Shown here piece after piece: positions 1 through 5,513 of a stretch of 5,515 bases of DNA. The notes under the pieces are model-generated. The model did no database searches. It saw nothing but the letters and a program-made list of their open reading frames with translations, and was not told the origin of the DNA. How positions within the stretch are numbered: the stretch's first letter is position 1; each line of letters starts with the position of its first letter. The stretch comes from an uncultured Treponema sp. (GTDB taxonomy: Bacteria > Spirochaetota > Spirochaetia > Treponematales > Treponemataceae): the NCBI GenBank assembly GCA_947176045.1, contig CAMWPF010000119.1, positions 1 to 5,515 on the forward strand, read 5' to 3'. The position numbers and the translations under genes are program-made.

Positions 1-1136
1 GGACATATGCGTTATATATGGCGGCAGACAACAATCTTGAAAGATTTGCTTTAAAAAATATAAGGGAAATAAAAGAAAATCTAGGCGATAAAAAAATAAA
101 TTTCATCGTTTTATTGGATAGAACCAATGGCTATGATAAAACAGAAGGAAATTGGACAGATACTAAAATCCTGGAATTGCATGCTGATACAGAAATCAAT
201 AATGACGTAGTGATAGAACTTGGAGAAAAAGACACCTCAGATATTTCAACTTTAAGTGAATTTTTGGAATTAGCAACTACCTATTATCCATCAAACAATT
301 TCGCTTTAAATGTGTGGAGCCATGGATTTGGGGTTTATCCAGACTGCAAGATATATAATGGCGCAAGGTCGCTCATGCAAGATTATACAACAGGATACTC
401 AGATGACTGTTCTTTTTCCATCATTGCTTTTGCAAATGCAATAAAGAAATTTAATGAAATTCAAAATAAAAAAATCAATATACTGCAATTTGATTGCTGC
501 CTTATGCAAATGATAGAAATTTTATGGCAGTTGAAAGATTGCGCAGACTTCATCATCGGCTCCGAAGCAGAATTGCCAGGAACCGGCAGCAATTATGCAA
601 CTCTTTACAAAAACCTTACAAGCAATTCAACAGTAAAAAACTGCGCTTATGCCATCATAAAAGATTTTGAAGAAAAATACAAAAACACTGTGGTTTCTTG
701 TACATATTCCGTTGCCGATATGGATAAATTTAGAACTTTTGCTGATTTATTTCAAAATTTCTTGGATGAAATCTTCAACAGCACAAGCATTGATTTCGCG
801 CTTATAAAAAACGACAGAAAAAATGTATACAATTATGATTCTCATTTCATTGAATATGTTGATTTAAAATCTTTTTTCTCTATTTTTAGAAAACATATTT
901 CAGACCATCCGTATACAGAAGAAATTTTTTCACAACTTATACAAAAGTATGATGAATTTATTTTTGCCTCCTGTATAACTAATTCTTATTCAGAAAAAGC
1001 AAGCGGCGTTGGAATAAATATTCCACATACTGAAAAACAGTATTCATACTACAATCAAAATGCCGACGACTATCTTGATATATACAAAGATACAGCTTTA
1101 GGCTCAATCATTGAAAAAATCGTTTTGGCAGGATGA
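1..1136 (+). CDS. Clostripain-like cysteine peptidase (family C11), 5' truncated by the window edge
   Basis: The first in-frame ATG (base 18) is probably not the start. The codons before it read (W)TYALY and run into MAADNNLE, the usual beginning of the C11 core (compare the family pattern WTV-VYMAADNDLE), so the gene begins upstream. Counting from that internal Met, the catalytic His is H102 in WSHG (codon 321-323). The catalytic Cys is C161 in FDCCLM (codon 498-500), where many relatives have D-A-C-L-M. The segment SEAELPGTG (182-190) matches the family's 'SEE-EPG-GW' region, and SGVGINIP near the end matches the conserved C-terminal 'SGISIYFP' strand. C11 enzymes are caspase-fold endopeptidases, often exported and usually Arg/Lys-specific; specificity is not shown here. 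Any signal peptide or lipobox would lie outside the window. The gene ends in two consecutive TGA codons. It is strikingly AT-rich compared with everything downstream, which suggests separate ancestry. Family confidence is high; the cellular role is unknown. Confidence 0.88.
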   Translation, partial: TYALYMAADNNLERFALKNIREIKENLGDKKINFIVLLDRTNGYDKTEGNWTDTKILELHADTEINNDVVIELGEKDTSDISTLSEFLELATTYYPSNNFALNVWSHGFGVYPDCKIYNGARSLMQDYTTGYSDDCSFSIIAFANAIKKFNEIQNKKINILQFDCCLMQMIEILWQLKDCADFIIGSEAELPGTGSNYATLYKNLTSNSTVKNCAYAIIKDFEEKYKNTVVSCTYSVADMDKFRTFADLFQNFLDEIFNSTSIDFALIKNDRKNVYNYDSHFIEYVDLKSFFSIFRKHISDHPYTEEIFSQLIQKYDEFIFASCITNSYSEKASGVGINIPHTEKQYSYYNQNADDYLDIYKDTALGSIIEKIVLAG

Positions 1137-1185
1137 TGATTCCCGCCGGACGCCATGAAAAACGCCGCGAATCACCGCGAACCCC

Positions 1186-1214
1186 TTTAAAAAAAACGCC
1201 GTTGACTGTATATT
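1186..1214 (+). promoter_or_regulatory. Candidate promoter of lspA
   Basis: A -35-like TTTAAA (1186-1191, 4 of 6 matches to TTGACA) and a -10-like TATATT (1209-1214, 5 of 6 matches to TATAAT) are separated by 17 bases. An A8 tract (1189-1196) overlaps the -35 box. The predicted start of transcription falls at about 1220-1222, on or next to the lspA ATG at 1221. This is pattern matching in a short AT-rich patch and has no independent support. Confidence 0.3.
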
Positions 1215-1220
1215 TAATCC

Positions 1221-1760
1221 ATGGCTTTCACTATCGACAGAAAAAAGCTGCTGCCGTGCCTGCTTGCGGCGCTCGTCATCGCCGCCGACCAAATCACCAA
1301 GGCGCTCGTCGTCCGGTACATTCCGCCATTTTCAATCGGAGCGCAGTTCTTCGGAGACTTCCTGCGGATCGTACACGTCTCCAACACCGGCGTCGCGTTC
1401 AGCATGGGCGACTCCATGCCGGCGGCGCTGCGGCGGCTGTTCTTCGCGGTCGTTCCGCTGGCCGTCATCATCCTCGTCATCGTCGTTTACTTTCGGAACA
1501 ACACGTTCACCGCGCTCCAGCGCTGGGCTGTCTGCGGCATCATCGGCGGCGGCATCGGAAACCTCATCGACCGCTTCTTCCGCAGCGCAGGCGTCGTCGA
1601 CTTCATCGACGTGAAATTCTTCGGCATCTTCGGACTGAACCGCTGGCCGACGTTCAACGTCGCGGATTCCGCCGTCGTCGTCTGCGGAATCCTGCTCGCC
1701 GCCTCCTTCCTTCTGTCAGTCCGAACGGAAGCCGCCCGGAATTCTCCAACTGAATCATAA
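1221..1760 (+). CDS. lspA: Lipoprotein signal peptidase (signal peptidase II)
   Basis: LspA is an integral membrane aspartyl peptidase. It removes the signal peptide of diacylglyceryl-modified prolipoproteins in front of the lipobox cysteine. The 179-residue length is typical. All the family motifs are visible: DQITK (23-27), NTGVAFSMG (55-63), GGGIGNLIDR (109-118) with the catalytic Asp at 117, VVDFIDV (125-131), and FNVADS (145-150) with the second catalytic Asp at 149. Four hydrophobic segments lie at about 9-30, 70-91, 101-115 and 150-167, as expected for the family. The ATG at 1221 is the first start after an in-frame TAA at 1215. No Shine-Dalgarno sequence precedes it, which is unusual because most other genes here have one. 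The sequence most resembles Treponema-type LspA from memory. It lies 84 bases after the peptidase gene and 27 before mtnN, so it may share a transcript with mtnN. Identification is very secure. Confidence 0.96.
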   Translation: MAFTIDRKKLLPCLLAALVIAADQITKALVVRYIPPFSIGAQFFGDFLRIVHVSNTGVAFSMGDSMPAALRRLFFAVVPLAVIILVIVVYFRNNTFTALQRWAVCGIIGGGIGNLIDRFFRSAGVVDFIDVKFFGIFGLNRWPTFNVADSAVVVCGILLAASFLLSVRTEAARNSPTES

Positions 1761-1787
1761 TATATAAATGAAGGAAATAATTGAAAA

Positions 1788-2519
1788 ATGAAGCGAATTG
1801 GAATCATCGGGGCGATGGACATGGAAATCGCCATCCTGCGCGACAAGATGAAGAAGTCCGGTGGCGCAAGGGAGATTGAGGCGGGAGGCTTCACCTTTTA
1901 CGAAGGCTCCGTCAACGGAACCAGCGCCGTCATAGTGAAAAGCGGCGTCGGCAAGGTGAATGCGGCGCTGTGCGCGCAGCTGCTCATCACGCAGTTCAAG
2001 CCGGACGCCGTCGTCAACACGGGAGTCGCCGGCGCGCTGTCTCCGGGGCTTGGAATCTTCGACATCGTCGTCTCCACCGACGCCGTATACCACGACATGG
2101 ACGCCTCCGTGTTCGGCTACAAGCCGACTGAAATTCCGCAGATGAAGATTTCCGCATTTCCCGCAGACAAGGCGCTCATCGAAACCGCCGAGCGCGCGTT
2201 CGCCGTCTCGTCCGGCAGGCTGGAGCATAAAATCATGCGCGGACGGATTGCGACCGGCGACCAGTTCGTTGCGAGCGCCGACGTCAAAAAGCGGATTATA
2301 GAAAACTGCGCGCCGGCGTGCGTGGAAATGGAAGGCGCGGGAATCGCACACTGCTGCTTTTTGAACAACGTTCCGTTCGTAATCCTGCGCTGCCTCTCCG
2401 ACATGGCGGACGCAAGCGTCAGCACGACGTACAAGTTCAACGAAAAAAGCGCCGCGGAGGAAAGCGCGTCCGTCATCATCGGAATGCTCAGCATCCTTGC
2501 GGAACAGAAGGAATCCTAA
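1788..2519 (+). CDS. mtnN: 5'-methylthioadenosine/S-adenosylhomocysteine nucleosidase
   Basis: This cytosolic enzyme (Pfs/MTAN) hydrolyses the glycosidic bond of methylthioadenosine and S-adenosylhomocysteine, releasing adenine. It serves SAM by-product recycling and supplies S-ribosylhomocysteine, the LuxS substrate. The 243 residues match the usual length of about 230-240. Visible hallmarks are the N-terminal strand IGIIGAMDMEI with Glu13 (the acid/base Glu12 of E. coli), SGVGKVNAA (52-60), NTGVAGAL (77-84), ATGDQF (155-160), VEMEGAGIAH (179-188) with Glu182 equivalent to Glu174, and SDMAD (204-208) with Asp205 equivalent to the catalytic Asp197. All key residues are present, so it should be active. 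The ATG at 1788 is supported by AAGGAA at 1771-1776, 11 bases upstream, and by the protein starting directly at the first beta strand. The spacer to lspA is AT-rich and contains a TATAAA (1763-1768), but no good -35 box pairs with it. Confidence 0.96.
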   Translation: MKRIGIIGAMDMEIAILRDKMKKSGGAREIEAGGFTFYEGSVNGTSAVIVKSGVGKVNAALCAQLLITQFKPDAVVNTGVAGALSPGLGIFDIVVSTDAVYHDMDASVFGYKPTEIPQMKISAFPADKALIETAERAFAVSSGRLEHKIMRGRIATGDQFVASADVKKRIIENCAPACVEMEGAGIAHCCFLNNVPFVILRCLSDMADASVSTTYKFNEKSAAEESASVIIGMLSILAEQKES

Positions 2520-2522
2520 AGC

Positions 2523-2529
2523 AAGGAGG
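2523..2529 (+). promoter_or_regulatory. Strong ribosome binding site of the 18-codon ORF
   Basis: AAGGAGG is a full-strength Shine-Dalgarno sequence lying 10 bases before the ATG at 2540. The 8-base string GCAAGGAG (2521-2528) recurs at 2638-2645 as the ribosome binding site of the DUF1538 gene. The site starts four bases after the mtnN stop and is the main argument that the tiny ORF downstream is translated. Confidence 0.55.
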
Positions 2530-2539
2530 ACGGATCTTC

Positions 2540-2596
2540 ATGGAAAAGAAATACGTGGAAGGCATTGAAAAAAACAGATGGAGCTGCTTCAAATAA
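2540..2596 (+). CDS. Possible 18-residue small protein or leader peptide
   Basis: ATG at 2540 opens 18 codons ending in TAA at 2594-2596. The peptide is MEKKYVEGIEKNRWSCFK. It is charged, has no membrane segment, and carries one Trp and one Cys near its end. I do not recognise it. Its support is positional: a strong AAGGAGG site ahead of it, a location entirely within the mtnN-DUF1538 gap, and a GC-rich inverted repeat that starts two bases after its stop codon. That layout fits a leader peptide whose translation influences expression of the DUF1538 gene. There is no run of a single amino acid's codons of the kind seen in classical amino-acid attenuators, so what it would sense is unclear. 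It could also be a chance ORF or the remnant of a longer gene. Confidence 0.35.
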   Translation: MEKKYVEGIEKNRWSCFK

Positions 2597-2597
2597 G

Positions 2598-2629
2598 GGC
2601 GGACGCGCGCGGCGCGCCATCCGCCGCGC
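2598..2629 (+). promoter_or_regulatory. GC-rich inverted repeats with two mutually exclusive stems (possible attenuator)
   Basis: Stem A pairs GGCGGA (2598-2603) with TCCGCC (2620-2625), and inside it GCGCG (2605-2609) pairs with CGCGC (2613-2617) around a 3-base loop. Stem B pairs GCGCGGCG (2607-2614) with CGCCGCGC (2622-2629), 8 perfect pairs with a 7-base loop. The two stems share bases and cannot form together. No T-run follows, so neither is a canonical intrinsic terminator. The structure lies between the 18-codon ORF and the DUF1538 ribosome binding site. GC-rich low-complexity sequence can give such pairings by chance, so the regulatory role is an inference. Confidence 0.45.
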
Positions 2630-2639
2630 TGCATATTGC

Positions 2640-2645
2640 AAGGAG
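2640..2645 (+). promoter_or_regulatory. Ribosome binding site that sets the DUF1538 protein start
   Basis: AAGGAG lies 5 bases before ATG 2651. A TTG at 2636 is in the same frame and would add five residues, but it sits upstream of this site and overlaps it, so ATG 2651 is the better start. Confidence 0.75.
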
Positions 2646-2650
2646 ATGAC

Positions 2651-4174
2651 ATGGACTTCCTAAAAAAAATGAAGGAAACGATGACGTCCGTTCTGCCGGT
2701 CATGCTCATCGTGCTTGTTCTTGGATTCACGGCGGCTCCGCTCAGTCCGCAAACAATCATCCGTTTCATCATCGGCGGACTTCTGCTGATTGTCGGACTG
2801 ACAATCTTCCTGCTCGGCGTGGAAATCGGAATCCAGCCGATCGGCGAAATGAGCGGCGCCGCCCTCACAAGCAGGCGCAGCCTGCCGCTGCTTCTGGGCG
2901 TCGCGTTCATCATCGGCTTTCTGGTAACCGTCGCGGAGCCGGACATCCAAGTGTTCGGCGACCAGATCCATTCCGCATTCCACGCAGTCAACAAGCTGCA
3001 CCTCATCGGCATGATTGCCGCCGGCGTCGGACTGTTCCTGATGCTGGCGCTCATGCGCACGATGCTGAATTTTTCCATTAAAATCACGCTGCTCGTCTGC
3101 TATGTCTTGATTTTCGCGCTCACCTGCTTCGCGCCGAAAGAATTCATCGGCATCGCCTTTGATTCCGGCGGCGCGACAACCGGCCCGATGACCGTTCCGT
3201 TCATTCTGGCGCTCGGCGTCGGCGTCTCATCCGTGCGCGCCGCCCGCTGCAAGGACGGAAGCTGCCAGGAAGAAAACAGCTTCGGCTTCACCGGCGTCAC
3301 GTCCGTCGGCCCGGTCATGGCGGTCTTGATATACGGCATCCTCCTGAAGTCCGGCGGCGCGCTGGAAGCTGCGGCCGTCCAAAGCGGCGGCGCGGCGGAC
3401 GGCGGCGGACTGGGAATCTTCATCCGGCTGCTTCCGTCCGTGCTGGAAGAATCGCTGCTTTCCATCGCGCCGCTCGCAGTGCTGCTTGCAGTATTCCAGC
3501 TGCTCCTGCTGAAAATGCCGCCCCGGCAGGTCATCCGCATGGCGTTCGGCCTGCTGTGGAGCTTCATCGGACTGACGCTCTTCCTCGTCGGAGTCAACGG
3601 CGGATTCATGCAGGCCGGCCGGGAAGTCGGCGTCATCCTCGGCACCAAGGCGGCGGAGCTGGGCGGCGGATGGTCGTTCCTGCTGATTGCGACCGGACTG
3701 TGCATGGGAGCAATCGTCGTCTGCGCAGAACCCGCCGTCTGGGTCCTCACGGAGCAGGTGGAATCGCTGTCCCGCGGCGCAATCAAGCGCAAGCTGATGC
3801 TGGTGTTTCTTTCCATCGGCTCCGCCGTCGCCATCGGGCTTGCGATGCTCCGCGTCCTGTACGGATTCAGCCTCATGCGCATCCTCGTGCCGGGGTACGC
3901 CTTCGCGATGATCCTCATGCTGTTCTGTCCGAACCTGTTCACGGCGCTCGCATTCGATTCCGGCGGCGTCGCATCCGGGCCGATCACATCGACGTTCGTG
4001 CTTGCCTTTACGCTCGGCGCATCCCACGCGTGCAGCGGAAATTCAGACGCGTTCGGCGTGATTGCGCTTGTCGCCATGACGCCGCTGATCGCAATTCAAA
4101 TTCTCGGAATCCTGTACGACTTCAGAAAGAAAGCCATAAACAGGCGGATGGAACTTTTGGAACAATGGAGGTGA
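2651..4174 (+). CDS. DUF1538 family integral membrane protein (putative transporter), two fused repeats
   Basis: A 507-residue, very hydrophobic, multi-pass inner-membrane protein that I recognise as DUF1538. It is an internal duplication. Half 1 (about 10-232) and half 2 (about 256-494) align at an offset of about 264 residues: VGLTIFLLGVEIG (48-60) with IGLTLFLVGVNGG (306-318), VAEPDIQV (94-101) with CAEPAVWV (358-365), FDSGGATTGPMT (170-181) with FDSGGVASGPIT (435-446), and YGILL (228-232) with LGILY (485-489). A Gly/Ala-rich linker at about 233-255 joins the halves. The AEP and FDSGG(x)xxGP(M/I)T signatures are kept in both halves and are probably functional, with acidic residues inside membrane segments as in ion-coupled carriers. 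From memory, a two-subunit DUF1538 pair (UmpAB) of Halomonas was reported to act as a Na+(Li+,K+)/H+ antiporter. The substrate here is unproven. The PII-like gene follows after 7 bases, so regulation by that partner is likely. Confidence 0.88.
   Translation: MDFLKKMKETMTSVLPVMLIVLVLGFTAAPLSPQTIIRFIIGGLLLIVGLTIFLLGVEIGIQPIGEMSGAALTSRRSLPLLLGVAFIIGFLVTVAEPDIQVFGDQIHSAFHAVNKLHLIGMIAAGVGLFLMLALMRTMLNFSIKITLLVCYVLIFALTCFAPKEFIGIAFDSGGATTGPMTVPFILALGVGVSSVRAARCKDGSCQEENSFGFTGVTSVGPVMAVLIYGILLKSGGALEAAAVQSGGAADGGGLGIFIRLLPSVLEESLLSIAPLAVLLAVFQLLLLKMPPRQVIRMAFGLLWSFIGLTLFLVGVNGGFMQAGREVGVILGTKAAELGGGWSFLLIATGLCMGAIVVCAEPAVWVLTEQVESLSRGAIKRKLMLVFLSIGSAVAIGLAMLRVLYGFSLMRILVPGYAFAMILMLFCPNLFTALAFDSGGVASGPITSTFVLAFTLGASHACSGNSDAFGVIALVAMTPLIAIQILGILYDFRKKAINRRMELLEQWR
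4167..4174 (+). promoter_or_regulatory. Ribosome binding site of the PII-like gene, overlapping the upstream stop codon
   Basis: GGAGGTGA is a near-perfect Shine-Dalgarno sequence 7 bases before ATG 4182. Its last three bases are the TGA stop of the DUF1538 gene, so ribosomes finishing the membrane protein sit on the start region of its PII-like partner. That layout favours coupled translation of the two proteins. Confidence 0.75.
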
Positions 4175-4181
4175 AATCACA

Positions 4182-4829
4182 ATGTCCTCGTACCATTTGA
4201 TTGTCAGCATTGTGCCGCGCAATTCCGGCAGCGAGCTTTCCAAAGCCGCGGCAGAAGCGGGCGCAGGCGGCGGAACTATTTTCATGGGGCGCGGAACTGC
4301 GTCCAATTCCATCTTGCAGATGCTCGGATTCGGGGATTCGTCAAAGGATGTCGTCATGGTCCTCACCGACGCCGCAAAGACGGTTGAAATCCAGAACGCC
4401 ATGATTCGTTCCGTCGAAGAAAGAAGGCAGCCGTTCGGCATTTTGTTCCAAACCGACGTTTCCAAATTCATCAAAAACGGTCTTGTTGCCGGGGAGTACG
4501 ATTCTATGAATGAACAGACGACGCACCAGCTGATTACGGTGATTGTAAACCACGGATATGCAGAGGATGCGATGGCGGCCGCCAGAAAAGCCGGAGCGGG
4601 CGGCGGAACCATCATCAACGCCCGCGGAACGGCCCGCGACGGCGACGAACAATTCTTCGGCATGGAGATTGTGCCGGAAAAGGACATGATTCTGATTCTT
4701 GCCGAAACTGAAAAGGCCGACGCAATCCTTGAAGCAATCAGAACGCTGCCGTTCCTCGAACAGCCGGGCAGCGGCATCGCCTTCTGCTCGCCGGCGGCGG
4801 CGTTCACCGTGCTTGGAAGCAAAAAGTAA
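4182..4829 (+). CDS. PII-like nitrogen-regulatory family protein with two tandem PII domains
   Basis: The 215-residue soluble protein is about twice a normal PII (112 residues) and repeats itself. AGAGGGTIFMGRGTA (26-40) matches AGAGGGTIINARGTA (137-151), HLIVSIV (5-11) matches QLITVIV (116-122), and DVVMVLTD (56-63) matches DMILILAE (168-175). Each half therefore carries a PII ferredoxin-like fold, at about 3-106 and 114-212. The stretch FFGMEIVPEKDMILIL (158-173) and PGSGIAF (195-201) in half 2 are typical of the PII proteins found beside DUF1538 genes. The T-loop equivalents are short and I see no counterpart of the uridylylated Tyr51, nor the canonical B-loop GDGKIF lysine. Classical GlnD modification and GlnB-style ATP/2-oxoglutarate sensing are therefore doubtful. 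Half 1 is more diverged (QPFGILF in place of PGSGIAF). It most likely binds a small ligand and controls the adjacent membrane protein. PII trimers are normal; a two-domain chain implies a different assembly. Confidence 0.87.
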   Translation: MSSYHLIVSIVPRNSGSELSKAAAEAGAGGGTIFMGRGTASNSILQMLGFGDSSKDVVMVLTDAAKTVEIQNAMIRSVEERRQPFGILFQTDVSKFIKNGLVAGEYDSMNEQTTHQLITVIVNHGYAEDAMAAARKAGAGGGTIINARGTARDGDEQFFGMEIVPEKDMILILAETEKADAILEAIRTLPFLEQPGSGIAFCSPAAAFTVLGSKK

Positions 4830-5513
4830 GTGGACGCAAAGGACATTCTGCTCCACACGCTGTCGCATCCGGCAAGCGCAGACGGATTCGTCTCCGGACA
4901 GGAGCTTGCCGACCGATGCGGCGTCTCGCGGACGAGCGTCTGGAAATATGTGGAGGTGCTCCGGCGCCAAGGCGCCTTGATAGAGGCTGTAACAAACCGC
5001 GGATACCGGCTCGCCGGCGGAAACTTGTTCACCAAGGATTCCATCGCGCTGCTGCTGCCGAAAGACAGCGGCGTCCGCATTCATTTTTTCCCGGAAATCG
5101 ACTCCACCAACACGGAGGCAAAGCGCCGCCTCTCGGACTGCGCGCCGGAAGCGCTGCATAAAGCCGTTTTTGTTGCCGCAGCGCAGACTGCCGGACGCGG
5201 CAGGATGGGGCGCGCGTTCCATTCCCCGGAAGGCGGCGGCGTCTATCTGTCCATCGTCTATGCGTCCGCGCCCATCACGCAGCCGGCGCGCCTCACCGCG
5301 ACAGCCGCGGTCGGAGTGTGCCGCGCCCTTCAAGCAGTTTATTCCGCCAATGCGAAAATCAAATGGGTAAACGACGTGTTCGTCAACGGAAAGAAAGTCT
5401 GCGGCATCCTCACAGAAGGCACGACCAATTTTGAAAAGGGACGGATTGATGCGGCCGTCATCGGAATCGTCGTGAACATCGTCTGGACCCGCCGCCGCTC
5501 GCCGGAACTTTAA
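4830..5513 (+). CDS. birA: Biotin-[acetyl-CoA-carboxylase] ligase / biotin operon repressor, early stop at window end
   Basis: BirA makes biotinyl-AMP, transfers biotin to the carrier protein of acetyl-CoA carboxylase, and can repress biotin genes through an N-terminal winged helix. Here the HTH is at about 19-44 (VSGQELADRCGVSRTSVWKY) with the wing RGYRL at 57-61. The ligase core shows EIDSTNTEAK (89-98), the biotinyl-AMP loop GRGRMGR (122-128), KWVNDVFVNGKKVCGILTE (178-196) with the expected catalytic Lys178, and IGIVVN (211-216) where relatives have the GIGIN motif. The GTG start at 4830 directly follows the TAA of the PII-like gene, and a weak GGAAG lies at 4815-4819. Family members are about 320 residues, with an SH3-like C-terminal domain. 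This frame ends at 227, just after a segment (RRRSPEL) resembling the usual 'FPEEL', inside a TTTAAAA run. A frameshift, a sequencing indel or genuine truncation are all possible. The ligase identity is secure; intactness is not. Confidence 0.9.
   Translation: MDAKDILLHTLSHPASADGFVSGQELADRCGVSRTSVWKYVEVLRRQGALIEAVTNRGYRLAGGNLFTKDSIALLLPKDSGVRIHFFPEIDSTNTEAKRRLSDCAPEALHKAVFVAAAQTAGRGRMGRAFHSPEGGGVYLSIVYASAPITQPARLTATAAVGVCRALQAVYSANAKIKWVNDVFVNGKKVCGILTEGTTNFEKGRIDAAVIGIVVNIVWTRRRSPEL

Noticed and set aside
1189..1196. A8 tract that would be a T-run on the minus strand, as in a terminator
   Set aside because: No stable inverted repeat adjoins it on the correct side and there is no minus-strand gene to terminate.
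1202..1207. TTGACT as the -35 box of lspA
   Set aside because: A matching -10 box 16-18 bases downstream would fall inside the lspA coding sequence, and the sequence there does not fit one.
1133..1753. A + strand frame of 206 codons overlapping lspA in another frame
   Set aside because: Its translation is a run of Arg/His-rich low-complexity sequence, typical of an out-of-frame reading of a GC-rich gene; lspA carries all the catalytic motifs.
1768..1791. Mini-ORF MKEIIEK whose TGA overlaps the mtnN ATG
   Set aside because: Only seven codons with no ribosome binding site of its own. Its AAGGAA is better explained as the mtnN ribosome binding site.
2598..2629. Intrinsic terminator after mtnN or the 18-codon ORF
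   Set aside because: The hairpins are strong, but the following bases (GCTGCATATTGC or similar) contain no T-run, so a canonical rho-independent terminator is not supported.
3100..4077. Long minus-strand open frame opposite the DUF1538 gene (325 codons), and another at 3227-4027
   Set aside because: The translations are Ser/Pro/Arg- or Asp/Glu/Gln-rich with no recognisable family. They mirror the codon bias of the GC-rich gene on the + strand, which keeps antisense frames open.
4341..5333. Long minus-strand open frame across the PII-like gene and birA (330 codons), and an overlapping one at 4043-5080
   Set aside because: They cross two well-identified + strand genes and their junctions, and have no family motifs; they are antisense shadows.
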